The notes below the pieces were generated by a model. That model saw only the letters and a list, made by a program, of their open reading frames with translations, made no database searches and had not been told where the DNA came from. From an uncultured Cytophagales bacterium (GTDB lineage Bacteria; Bacteroidota; Bacteroidia; Cytophagales; Cyclobacteriaceae), in the NCBI GenBank assembly GCA_913057175.1, contig CAJXNP010000007.1, positions 124,001 through 188,000 on the forward strand: a stretch of DNA of 64,000 bases, read 5' to 3'. Below, one piece after another: positions 25,779-33,688 of the stretch. Each line of letters starts with the position of its first letter. Positions within the stretch are counted from its first letter, which is position 1. A program made the position numbers and the translations under genes.

Positions 25779-28700
25779 CAGGCGATCTGTTTAACTTTAT
25801 TGGTGTTGATGTAAAGGACAAAAGCATCTACTGCCTGATAGTCCATTTCTATCAATTTGTTTCGATAACGCATCAGTTGCAGGCTGTGTTCCTTCATTTC
25901 ACGGCCGGTCTTGAAATCTATTATTATGGCTTTTTTGTCTTTGACCAATACCCGGTCAGGTCGCAGCTCAACGTTATCCTGCGATAGGATGGTGCTTTCC
26001 CGTTTGACCTCCCAATCACTTTCAAACCACTTATTGACAACCGGATTGGCAAAAACACGATCGAATTGATCAAGCAGATCGGAAATTTCGTTACGGGTAA
26101 TCAATCCAAGATTCTGGTATTCCGAAAGCAATTTGTTGATCTCACTTTTGGAATGGATTTCTGCCAGGACCTCATGAACCAACAATCCGTGATTGATCTT
26201 TTCTTTACGTCCGGCCTGGCTTTTTTCGAAAAGGTCCCGGCCTCGTCTCCTCAACTTGATTTTTCCTGACCAATCGTTTTGGATAAAATGGGAATGCTTT
26301 CCCTTTTCGGCGATGGCTTTTTTTGATTGATCTCCGAGCTTACCATAAGTAAATTTATCAGTTTCCGAATCGAAGTATTCTTTTAATTCGAAGTCTTCAA
26401 ATTCAAGTGTGCGAATAAGTATTTCTGACACATTCTTTAATTCTTTTTTATTCTTTTTCATAGATTCGCCATGGATCATCAGCGCTTTTTTCGCCCTTGT
26501 AAATGCGACATAGCAAAGATTAAGATTGTCGATAAATGCCCGGTGCTTTTCATCGCAATATTCCTTTTCAAAGTAGCTTTGTGACAAGGCACTTTGATAT
26601 TTCAGCGGAACAATTTTTTGCTGATCAAATTGATCCTCATGGTTTTTGCACCAGATAAAGACATTTTTATTTCCGCTGTGATCAATTTCCCAGTTAAAAA
26701 AAGGAATTAATACTGCATCAAATTCAAGGCCTTTTGATTTGTGAATGGTCATTACCCTGATGGCGTTGATGTTTTCAGGACTTTGAAGAGTCTGTCTGTC
26801 TTTTTCATTCTCCCACCACTCGATAAAACTGCCAATATCGTTCCCGTTTTCATTGACAAACTGATGGATAATGTCCTGAAAAGCCATTAAGTATGGGAGA
26901 TTTTCCTCCATTTTATCCAACCCGAAAATGTTGACAATGAATGAAAAGGATTCTAACAAACCAAACCGTTTTAAATTTTCCAACTTTTCCAAAAATGTTG
27001 GAGGAAATAATTGAAACACTTTTTTTACAAATGCAGGATTACCAACGATGGAGCTTAGGTCTTCCGATTCATTTTTTACCCTTGAATATTCAATCGCTAC
27101 ATCAGCTGCAAATAATTTGCTCTCAGGATCGGTAATGAGTTTCAGGCAATTGATCATCAGGCGGATAGAAGGAAAGTTCTTTATTAGCAAAGATTCTCCA
27201 GAAATGACATCATAACGGAAATTGCCGTTTGATCTATTTTGTTCGTTCAGAAAATTAACTGCTTCTGTCCCTTCGCTTTTTGTACGGGTCAGGATGGCAA
27301 TCTGGTTGAGGGAATAATTTGCATCCTGCAATTCTTCAATACTTTTTTTCAACCATTCCAATCCCTTCTCTTTCCAGAGGTCTTTGGTTTCTTCTTTTTC
27401 AGAAAAATTGATTTTTAAATGCCCTTCTTTTGACTGGTTGGCTGCTGAGATTTTCTGCTCTATATTTTGATAGATCAGGTCAAAATCATCATTAAAATGA
27501 TACTCATTTTCAACGGCAGCCTGGTAAGCAGATTTAAATACACTCGGCATTACTCGAAAGAGAGAGTTATTGAACTCTACAACATGTTTGGCGCTTCTCC
27601 AATTTGTATCGAGATTAATGACCTGAAGAAATTCGTCAGCAAATGATTGATGAATGTCTTTTTCGATCAGCTCCCAGTCGCCACCCCTCCATCGGTAGAT
27701 GGACTGTTTTGCATCGCCTACGATCAGGTTTTCATCCAGCTCGGCGAGGGAATTTGCAATGAGAGGTTTTAAATTTTCCCACTGCAATCGGGAAGTGTCC
27801 TGAAATTCGTCAATCAGAAAGTGGCTGTACCAGCTACCCGTTTTTTCATAGATAAAAGGTGTTTCATTGTCCTGAATAATTCCCTTTAAAAAGATGTTGG
27901 TATCACTCAACAAAAACAGATCTTTTTCAAATTTATAGTCGTCGATTGCTTTTTTAATTTGAGTAAAAAGCCCTAGCGCATACATGTTTTTCAAAATAGA
28001 ATCAGCAGAAATGTATTCCCTTCCTTTGGATTCATAAAATTGAATGGCTTGTTCCAGTTTGTTATGCAGACCATTTTCAACAGCAGCTAGGATGGATTCT
28101 TTTTTATCTGACTTTTTGGAATACCAGCTTTCTGGATCTTCCAAAGCTTTCAAAGCCCTCTGTCCGGGTTCATAGGACTTATTATTTGATTGGATCTTAA
28201 TAAAATGACCAAACACCCCACTTTCTCCATAGCTAAAATCCTGTGGTATCAAGTCGTAAACCTCAGCTATCTTAACTGCATCAAGACCAATGTTTTTCAT
28301 GTGGTTCTCAAAAGCAAATTTGATTTTTTTGAGTCTCCGAATGTATTCGTCCAATTGTTTATTATCCGAAATAATATTCGGATCGTCAGCTTCCAATATT
28401 TTAAATCGCTCGCTGTTTAACTCAGAGGCTAGATTTGCAAGATCAGTTCGTATATCCCAATTGGAACCGGCTATCAATTTTTCACGGGAAAAATCCAGCA
28501 GCCACTTGATAATTTCAGGATTGGCATTTGCACTTTCAATGACTTTGTCAATGCTATAGTCGAGCACTTTTTGGTAATCCAGTTCCAGGTTAAAATTTCC
28601 AATCAGCCCGATTTCCCTTGTGAATCCTCGTAAGATTTTCTGATTAAAGCTATCAATGGTGCTTACTCCGAAATGGCTGTAATTGTGAAGGATCTTTTGC

Positions 28701-28990
28701 AGCAAAAGGGAGGACCGGGTTTGAATATCGCTCGCACTTAGTTGAGTTTTGGTTGATAACTGTTCAATCAAAACCCCATTTCTACCTTTGGAAATCTGCT
28801 GGAGAAAATTCAGGATCCGCTCTTTCATTTCCCTGGTCGCTTTGTTGGTAAAAGTCACCGCCAGAATTTGCCTGAAATCCACCTTTCCTGTAATTGCCAA
28901 AGAAATGTATTCCAACGCCAGGTGGTATGTTTTTCCCGATCCGGCCGAGGCTTTGAGGACAATCAGCTTTTGAAGCGCATCACTGCTCAT
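25778..28990 (-). CDS. addA: AddA-like UvrD-family helicase-nuclease
   Basis: The 1070-residue protein has the SF1 motifs: Walker A A-S-A-G-S-G-K-T at about 14-21, V-T-F-T-N-K-A-T-R-E-M-K-E-R (motif Ia), L-I-D-E-F-Q-D-T-S (Walker B), T-I-H-K-S-K-G-L-E-F-D and A-F-T-R-A-K-K-A-L. A C-terminal PD-(D/E)XK nuclease has R-P-D-R-V-L followed by I-I-D-F-K-T-G. It unwinds and cuts double-strand ends with AddB. Length is near, but somewhat below, that of Bacillus AddA. It is the first gene of the two-gene unit. Confidence 0.9.
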   Translation of the reverse strand: MSSDALQKLIVLKASAGSGKTYHLALEYISLAITGKVDFRQILAVTFTNKATREMKERILNFLQQISKGRNGVLIEQLSTKTQLSASDIQTRSSLLLQKILHNYSHFGVSTIDSFNQKILRGFTREIGLIGNFNLELDYQKVLDYSIDKVIESANANPEIIKWLLDFSREKLIAGSNWDIRTDLANLASELNSERFKILEADDPNIISDNKQLDEYIRRLKKIKFAFENHMKNIGLDAVKIAEVYDLIPQDFSYGESGVFGHFIKIQSNNKSYEPGQRALKALEDPESWYSKKSDKKESILAAVENGLHNKLEQAIQFYESKGREYISADSILKNMYALGLFTQIKKAIDDYKFEKDLFLLSDTNIFLKGIIQDNETPFIYEKTGSWYSHFLIDEFQDTSRLQWENLKPLIANSLAELDENLIVGDAKQSIYRWRGGDWELIEKDIHQSFADEFLQVINLDTNWRSAKHVVEFNNSLFRVMPSVFKSAYQAAVENEYHFNDDFDLIYQNIEQKISAANQSKEGHLKINFSEKEETKDLWKEKGLEWLKKSIEELQDANYSLNQIAILTRTKSEGTEAVNFLNEQNRSNGNFRYDVISGESLLIKNFPSIRLMINCLKLITDPESKLFAADVAIEYSRVKNESEDLSSIVGNPAFVKKVFQLFPPTFLEKLENLKRFGLLESFSFIVNIFGLDKMEENLPYLMAFQDIIHQFVNENGNDIGSFIEWWENEKDRQTLQSPENINAIRVMTIHKSKGLEFDAVLIPFFNWEIDHSGNKNVFIWCKNHEDQFDQQKIVPLKYQSALSQSYFEKEYCDEKHRAFIDNLNLCYVAFTRAKKALMIHGESMKKNKKELKNVSEILIRTLEFEDFELKEYFDSETDKFTYGKLGDQSKKAIAEKGKHSHFIQNDWSGKIKLRRRGRDLFEKSQAGRKEKINHGLLVHEVLAEIHSKSEINKLLSEYQNLGLITRNEISDLLDQFDRVFANPVVNKWFESDWEVKRESTILSQDNVELRPDRVLVKDKKAIIIDFKTGREMKEHSLQLMRYRNKLIEMDYQAVDAFVLYINTNKVKQIA

Positions 28991-29047
28991 GAAGCAATTT
29001 TAAAAAATAATACGGGGTAAAAAAGAAATGACAGGGTTAGCTTCCGA

Positions 29048-31090
29048 TCAATTTTGAACGACAAATTCTACTCTCCTGTTCATTGCCCTCCCCTCTTCGG
29101 TATAATTGGAACCGATTGGCTGATCTGACCCGTGCCCTACAGTCTTGAGCCTGTCTTCTGAAATGCCTTCCTTCACCAGGTATTTCTTTACAGATTCAGC
29201 TCTTTTTTTGGATAATTTTTTGTTAAAATCAGCTGACCCAACATTGTCGGAGTGCCCCGATATTTCAAGTTTGATATCCTCGTTTGTAGAAAGGTAGTTT
29301 GAGATCTTGTCTAGCAGTGTTTTTGATTTTTCTTTCAACTGATCCGAACCGGTGTCAAACAAAACCGCGTCACCAAGAATGAGTTTATCAGTCTTATTGC
29401 TAAAAAATTCTTTAAGCTTCCTTTCTTCGGCATTGGCAGTGGAAAGACTGAGATTTCTTTCGATTTCACGGTAATCAGATTCTTCATTCAAGTCAATATT
29501 TTGTTGTAAAGAATCATATCCATCAGCAGTAATTTGATACCGATATTCAGATCCGGCGGGTAATAAAATTTCGTATTCACCGGTTTTGGGGTCAGACATG
29601 ACATATCCTACATCTTCATCCTCAGGAAGAAGTGTGTAAGAGATCCTGGCTGAAATAGGTTTATTTGTAAATTCATCAACAATTTTGCCTTTTATACTTA
29701 CAACCGGTGAAGGTTGGTAGAATATTGGGAGCTCGATTTGATGGATGTCTGCATTTAAGTCTTGACTGCCACGAGTAAAATATGCAAATTTTCCTGAAGG
29801 GGGTAATGTAAAAAAAATGTCATCCACCTCCGTATTGATCTCTGAACCAAGGTTTTCTGGTTCTGTCCAGTTAGTCCAGGTATCATCGAGACGCCGACTA
29901 ATGTAAATATCCGTACCTCCGTATCCGCTGAAACCACCGCTTGAAAAGTACAATGTCTCATCATCAGGAGCAAGAAATGGCGAGAGCTCGCTGGCTGCGG
30001 AATTAATATCATTTCCAAGATTCAGAGGCTCAGACCAAAGTCCATCCCCTTCTTGAAAACTTACATAGAGATCTCTTTCACCATACGCATCATATCTTTC
30101 GACCGACATAATGATGGTCTTACGATTATTTGCAAGAAAATAGTGTCCATCCTCGTTTTCAATATAAGGATTAACAAGATTGAGTTTCACAGGAGTTTCC
30201 CAGGTATCTCCCTGCTTGCTTGACATGGATATACCGGGTTGCATTTTCCCATTTTTCTCGTATTCGTTACCTAGCAACACAACCATCGTTTTTCCATCAG
30301 GGGTTACCGAGCTGATAAAATTCGCACCTTTGGTGTTAAGAGGTTCTCCAAGATTTTTAGCTGGTTTCCATTCGTTTGTGACGGTGTTTAATTCTGAATA
30401 CCAAATATCATTTTCATCCTTTTTACCTCCTACATTATCCGGATGATACTTCCTACTGAAATAGATGGTTTTTCCATCAGGTGCGATAAGAGGTCTTGTT
30501 TCATCATATTCGCTGTTTACGTTTGAGCTAAGACGATCAATTTTTATATTTTCCCTGAGGTTTTCCGGGATATCAATTTCGACCTCTACCTTCTTTTTCG
30601 AAGGGGAAACTGCTATGGCGTCGATACCATTATAACCGGGAACTTTTGAACAGTCCAATACGAGCTTTAGTGCGCTGACTTTGAAATCCGTCCGATCGAT
30701 GTAAATATTGATTAAGCGGCCTTTAAGATCAATAGGACGAGGTTCAAAGGTATGAACAAGGTGCTCATTGCCGTCAGGGTCGAACATGTAAACTTCAAAT
30801 GTAGCCGATGGATTGAAAGATTCGGCAATAACAAGCTGTTGTACACGTACCTCCTTTTCAAAAGAGACAGTTACATATTCCGTCTTATTGGGTTTTTTGG
30901 GAAGCCAGACAGTCGGTGCATCGCCAGATTGAGGCAGGGAGTTGGGTTTGCCCAATACCTGTTTGGCAGAATATTCTTTATCAGAAAGCTGAGAAGAATA
31001 ATCGACTACTTTGTTTGCCCAATAAATTCTTTGACCTTCTACAGTCGTACTTATAATAATTGCGAGGATTGCAATAGATAATTTCTTCAT
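29048..31090 (-). CDS. OmpA-family protein with propeller repeats (PorE-like)
   Basis: About 680 residues from the ATG at 31090; the frame opens at 31120 but M-K-K-L-S-I-A is the better signal-peptide start. Domains in order are a galactose-binding-like beta-sandwich (about 30-160), PD40-type propeller repeats marked by D-G-K-T-I-Y-F-S and D-E-T-L-Y-F-S (about 190-440), a carboxypeptidase-regulatory-like unit near 460-540, and a C-terminal OmpA domain (about 570-680) with S-G-H-S-D-N-V-G. This layout resembles PorE of the type IX secretion system but lacks the TPR part, so I call it PorE-like only. It lies 22 bases after another OmpA gene. Confidence 0.72.
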   Translation of the reverse strand: MKKLSIAILAIIISTTVEGQRIYWANKVVDYSSQLSDKEYSAKQVLGKPNSLPQSGDAPTVWLPKKPNKTEYVTVSFEKEVRVQQLVIAESFNPSATFEVYMFDPDGNEHLVHTFEPRPIDLKGRLINIYIDRTDFKVSALKLVLDCSKVPGYNGIDAIAVSPSKKKVEVEIDIPENLRENIKIDRLSSNVNSEYDETRPLIAPDGKTIYFSRKYHPDNVGGKKDENDIWYSELNTVTNEWKPAKNLGEPLNTKGANFISSVTPDGKTMVVLLGNEYEKNGKMQPGISMSSKQGDTWETPVKLNLVNPYIENEDGHYFLANNRKTIIMSVERYDAYGERDLYVSFQEGDGLWSEPLNLGNDINSAASELSPFLAPDDETLYFSSGGFSGYGGTDIYISRRLDDTWTNWTEPENLGSEINTEVDDIFFTLPPSGKFAYFTRGSQDLNADIHQIELPIFYQPSPVVSIKGKIVDEFTNKPISARISYTLLPEDEDVGYVMSDPKTGEYEILLPAGSEYRYQITADGYDSLQQNIDLNEESDYREIERNLSLSTANAEERKLKEFFSNKTDKLILGDAVLFDTGSDQLKEKSKTLLDKISNYLSTNEDIKLEISGHSDNVGSADFNKKLSKKRAESVKKYLVKEGISEDRLKTVGHGSDQPIGSNYTEEGRAMNRRVEFVVQN

Positions 31091-31112
31091 GGTGTTGTTG
31101 AAAATGATAGAT

Positions 31113-31847
31113 TTAATCAATTTTTAAAATTCTTACTTCTACACGCCTGTTGATCGAGGATGCTTCGATGGAAGCATTTCTGGTTAATGGCTCTGTGCCG
31201 CCAAATGCCTTTGTTTTTATTCTTTTGCTAGTTATTCCTTTCGCCGTTAAGTAACTTTTTACCGCATTCACCCTTTCTTCCGAGAGTTTTAAATTGCTTT
31301 TGTGATCACCTCGCCAGTCGGTATGCCCTTCTAGCTGAATGACCATCGATGGATTATTAACCATCGCTTTTGAGATTAGGTCTAATTCTGAAACGGATTC
31401 GGGAAGGATAACGGATCTTCCCTGTTCAAAAATTAATTTTTTTAACCTTATTACCTGCTCTTCCCTCCATTCCGGCATCAAATAATAATCGACTCTCAAA
31501 GCCCCGTTTTGAGCCCATTGTTTCGGGCTTACCGTTTCAAAGTGGGTTTTGTGTCCATCGCTTTTAATATCCAACCGGTAGTCATGGTCGAGTGAAAGAT
31601 AATATTCGAAATATCCCGATGAATCATTTGAAGAAATGATTCCGATTTCACTACCATAGGGTAATCGCTCCAAAACCATTTTAGCCCCAACAGGAAGCTT
31701 ATTTGGGGAATCGGAAATCGTATCCAGCACATAGCCGTGAAACTTAATCAGGCTATCCAAAGATATATTAAATGCAGAAGCACCGGTACTCGTCATGATC
31801 AAAATGAACAACAAAATGAAAATGTTCTGTCCTTTTTTTCTATGCAT
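31113..31847 (-). CDS. OmpA-family lipoprotein or periplasmic protein
   Basis: The 244-residue protein has a signal peptide ending near S-A-F-N, an N-terminal strand-rich unit resembling a carboxypeptidase-regulatory-like domain (about 35-120), and a C-terminal OmpA domain with L-E-G-H-T-D-W-R-G-D and R-R-V-E-V-R. The OmpA domain binds peptidoglycan and anchors outer-membrane or periplasmic complexes to the wall. It is the first gene of a two-gene unit with the propeller-OmpA gene and is divergent from the RNA-ligase-like gene. Confidence 0.8.
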   Translation of the reverse strand: MHRKKGQNIFILLFILIMTSTGASAFNISLDSLIKFHGYVLDTISDSPNKLPVGAKMVLERLPYGSEIGIISSNDSSGYFEYYLSLDHDYRLDIKSDGHKTHFETVSPKQWAQNGALRVDYYLMPEWREEQVIRLKKLIFEQGRSVILPESVSELDLISKAMVNNPSMVIQLEGHTDWRGDHKSNLKLSEERVNAVKSYLTAKGITSKRIKTKAFGGTEPLTRNASIEASSINRRVEVRILKID

Positions 31848-31880
31848 AAGGCATAAAGGTTAAAAAAATCATATTATCAT

Positions 31881-31930
31881 AAAACTAATAAGTTTTACTA
31901 AAAAAACATGTTGGTAAACACTATTAGTGT
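31881..31930. promoter_or_regulatory. Two palindromes in a divergent upstream region
   Basis: The 117-base region between divergent genes holds an inverted repeat at 31881-31896 (AAAACT with AGTTTT, 4-base loop) and another at 31918-31930 (ACACT with AGTGT, 3-base centre). They could be operator sites or short hairpins. No TAnnTTTG element was found for either gene. Confidence 0.25.
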
Positions 31931-31964
31931 ATAATTTAGTTATAATAAGAGAGCTTTCTAAATT

Positions 31965-32558
31965 TTGGAATCAACCGATCAAATAAAGAATTTAAAGGCT
32001 TTGTTTTTTCTGGCTATTGTGCCAGATGAAAGTGTCGGAGCCAGCGTAATTGAAATAAAGCAGGAGTTTGCCGAGGAATATGATTCTACGGCTGCACTAA
32101 AATCCCCTCCTCATATTACCATTATTCCACCCTTTCACTATGAATTGTCTCAAAAAACTGATTTAGAAGAAGAGCTAACGAAGTTTTGCAATGGCTTTCA
32201 ATCTTTTCACCTTAAGTTAAATGGTTTTGGAGCTTTTGTTCCGAGAGTCATTTATATTAAGATCGATCAAAATGAGCAATTGTTTGCACTCTTTAGGAGC
32301 ATTAATCAACATTTTGAAGATACGCTGGGAATTGTCAGTAAAAGGAGAAAAGGCAGACAATTTTCCCCACATATGACGGTTGCTTTCAGTGACTTGTCAA
32401 AAGAAATGTTTTTTAAAGCATGGAAGATTTATAAGAGAAAGGAGGTATCATTTGAATTTGACGTGAACGACATCAAACTGCTACAACATAATGGCAGGAT
32501 TTGGGAGATCGTTCATTTTGCTCAGCTTATTAAACTTACCAGTTCTGAAAGTCACTAA
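31965..32558 (+). CDS. 2'-5' RNA ligase / phosphodiesterase-superfamily protein
   Basis: The 197-residue protein shows the two H-x-T motifs of the 2H phosphoesterase fold: P-P-H-I-T-I-I-P-P (near 46-54) and S-P-H-M-T-V-A-F (near 127-134), in the normal spacing. Members ligate or cleave 2'-5' or cyclic phosphates of RNA or nucleotides; the substrate is unknown. The start is TTG at 31965, since no upstream or nearby downstream ATG gives a better N terminus. It ends tail-to-tail with the DUF6702 gene, overlapping it by 23 bases. Confidence 0.8.
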   Translation: MESTDQIKNLKALFFLAIVPDESVGASVIEIKQEFAEEYDSTAALKSPPHITIIPPFHYELSQKTDLEEELTKFCNGFQSFHLKLNGFGAFVPRVIYIKIDQNEQLFALFRSINQHFEDTLGIVSKRRKGRQFSPHMTVAFSDLSKEMFFKAWKIYKRKEVSFEFDVNDIKLLQHNGRIWEIVHFAQLIKLTSSESH

Positions 32559-33024
32559 AGCTGGCCTCCGGATTATTTTTGCTACACATCCGGCTTTTAA
32601 TTTCATCACCATAATGAAAGTGAACCAGGTTGGACTGTTCAGGAAAAGTGTCAGTAAATATGCCATTTCTCAATTTTACCGATTCCAATTTGTCAGCAGA
32701 TTTGAATTCCAGGTAAATCCAAACCACATCATCTTCAAATTCATAGCCAACAAAAGAAAAGTCGGTTTTTTTTTGATTGATGAATAGTTGAAAGTAGTTT
32801 ATAAAGTAGGAACTTAAGTAAGACTTGATTTGCTGATTATTTTCTTCAACGTTAATGGTCTTTGAATTACTTTCACTAAGTGCAGACTCCAGGTCATCAT
32901 GAAATACCTTGATGGTTGTGTCCAGACTTCTTCCTGACTTATTATAATTAATTTCTGTTACGCTGATTTTGAATGGGTGCAAGGAAACAAAAAAGAACCA
33001 TAAAATTTTCATTATCAGGAGCAT
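32536..33024 (-). CDS. DUF6702-family protein
   Basis: The open frame reaches 33108, but starts at 33024 or 33012 (M-K-I-L-W-F-F-F) give a clean signal peptide and avoid the overlap with divergent HupE, so I mark 33024. The mature protein opens with H-P-F-K-I-S-V-T-E-I-N-Y, the hallmark of the small exported proteins that sit beside HupE/UreJ and M1 peptidase genes in Bacteroidota. The central region has two alternating strand-rich segments. Function is unknown. A periplasmic location is inferred from the signal peptide. Confidence 0.72.
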   Translation of the reverse strand: MLLIMKILWFFFVSLHPFKISVTEINYNKSGRSLDTTIKVFHDDLESALSESNSKTINVEENNQQIKSYLSSYFINYFQLFINQKKTDFSFVGYEFEDDVVWIYLEFKSADKLESVKLRNGIFTDTFPEQSNLVHFHYGDEIKSRMCSKNNPEASFSDFQNW

Positions 33025-33099
33025 GAAGAATATCAATTTTAAATCTCGCTTTAAAGTTATAATATTGTGGCTTTTAAAAATGCATAATTCCGCGGGAAA

Positions 33100-33687
33100 A
33101 TGGAGCAATTTAAGTTATATCTGAAGCTAGGAATACAGCATATTATAGATATTTATGCCGTTGATCATATACTTTTTTTATTGGCCCTTTCGGTTATATT
33201 TCTGTTAAAAGACTGGAAAAAAGTTCTCATTCTTGTCACTGCGTTTACTATCGGTCACTCGATTACGCTGGCATTGGCCGTTACAGATGTATTTCGTTAC
33301 AACCAGAATCTGATTGAATATCTGATTCCGACTACCATTTTTGTAACAGCAATTTCAAATCTGATCAGGAAAAAGGATAATTTTAGCATTCACCGTAATC
33401 TAAACCGAAATTACTTTTTCGCATTGATATTTGGATTGATCCATGGTTTGGGTTTTGCTAATTACCTGAAAGGGATCCTGGGCAAGGAGTCAAGTATCAT
33501 ACAGCCATTGATAGCCTTTAATTTGGGTATTGAAATAGGCCAGGTCATAATTGTAGGCATATTTTTAATCATTTCAACCATCTTCATAGGTACGTTTAAT
33601 TTTAGTAGGAGAGACTGGGTGTTAGTCATTTCATCGGGTATTGCTGGTGTTGCCCTCACCCTGATGTTTGAGTCAAAATATTGGTAG
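33100..33687 (+). CDS. HupE/UreJ-family membrane protein
   Basis: The 195-residue protein has six membrane segments and the family motifs H-I-I-D-I-Y-A-V-D-H-I-L-F-L near residues 14-27, F-T-I-G-H-S-I-T-L near 49-57 and F-G-L-I-H-G-L-G-F-A near 111-120. In other bacteria HupE/UreJ carry nickel or cobalt, though many homologues are not tested. It starts close to the divergent DUF6702 gene and precedes an M1 zinc peptidase by one base, so a shared metal-linked role is possible but unproven. Confidence 0.85.
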   Translation: MEQFKLYLKLGIQHIIDIYAVDHILFLLALSVIFLLKDWKKVLILVTAFTIGHSITLALAVTDVFRYNQNLIEYLIPTTIFVTAISNLIRKKDNFSIHRNLNRNYFFALIFGLIHGLGFANYLKGILGKESSIIQPLIAFNLGIEIGQVIIVGIFLIISTIFIGTFNFSRRDWVLVISSGIAGVALTLMFESKYW

Positions 33688-33688
33688 T

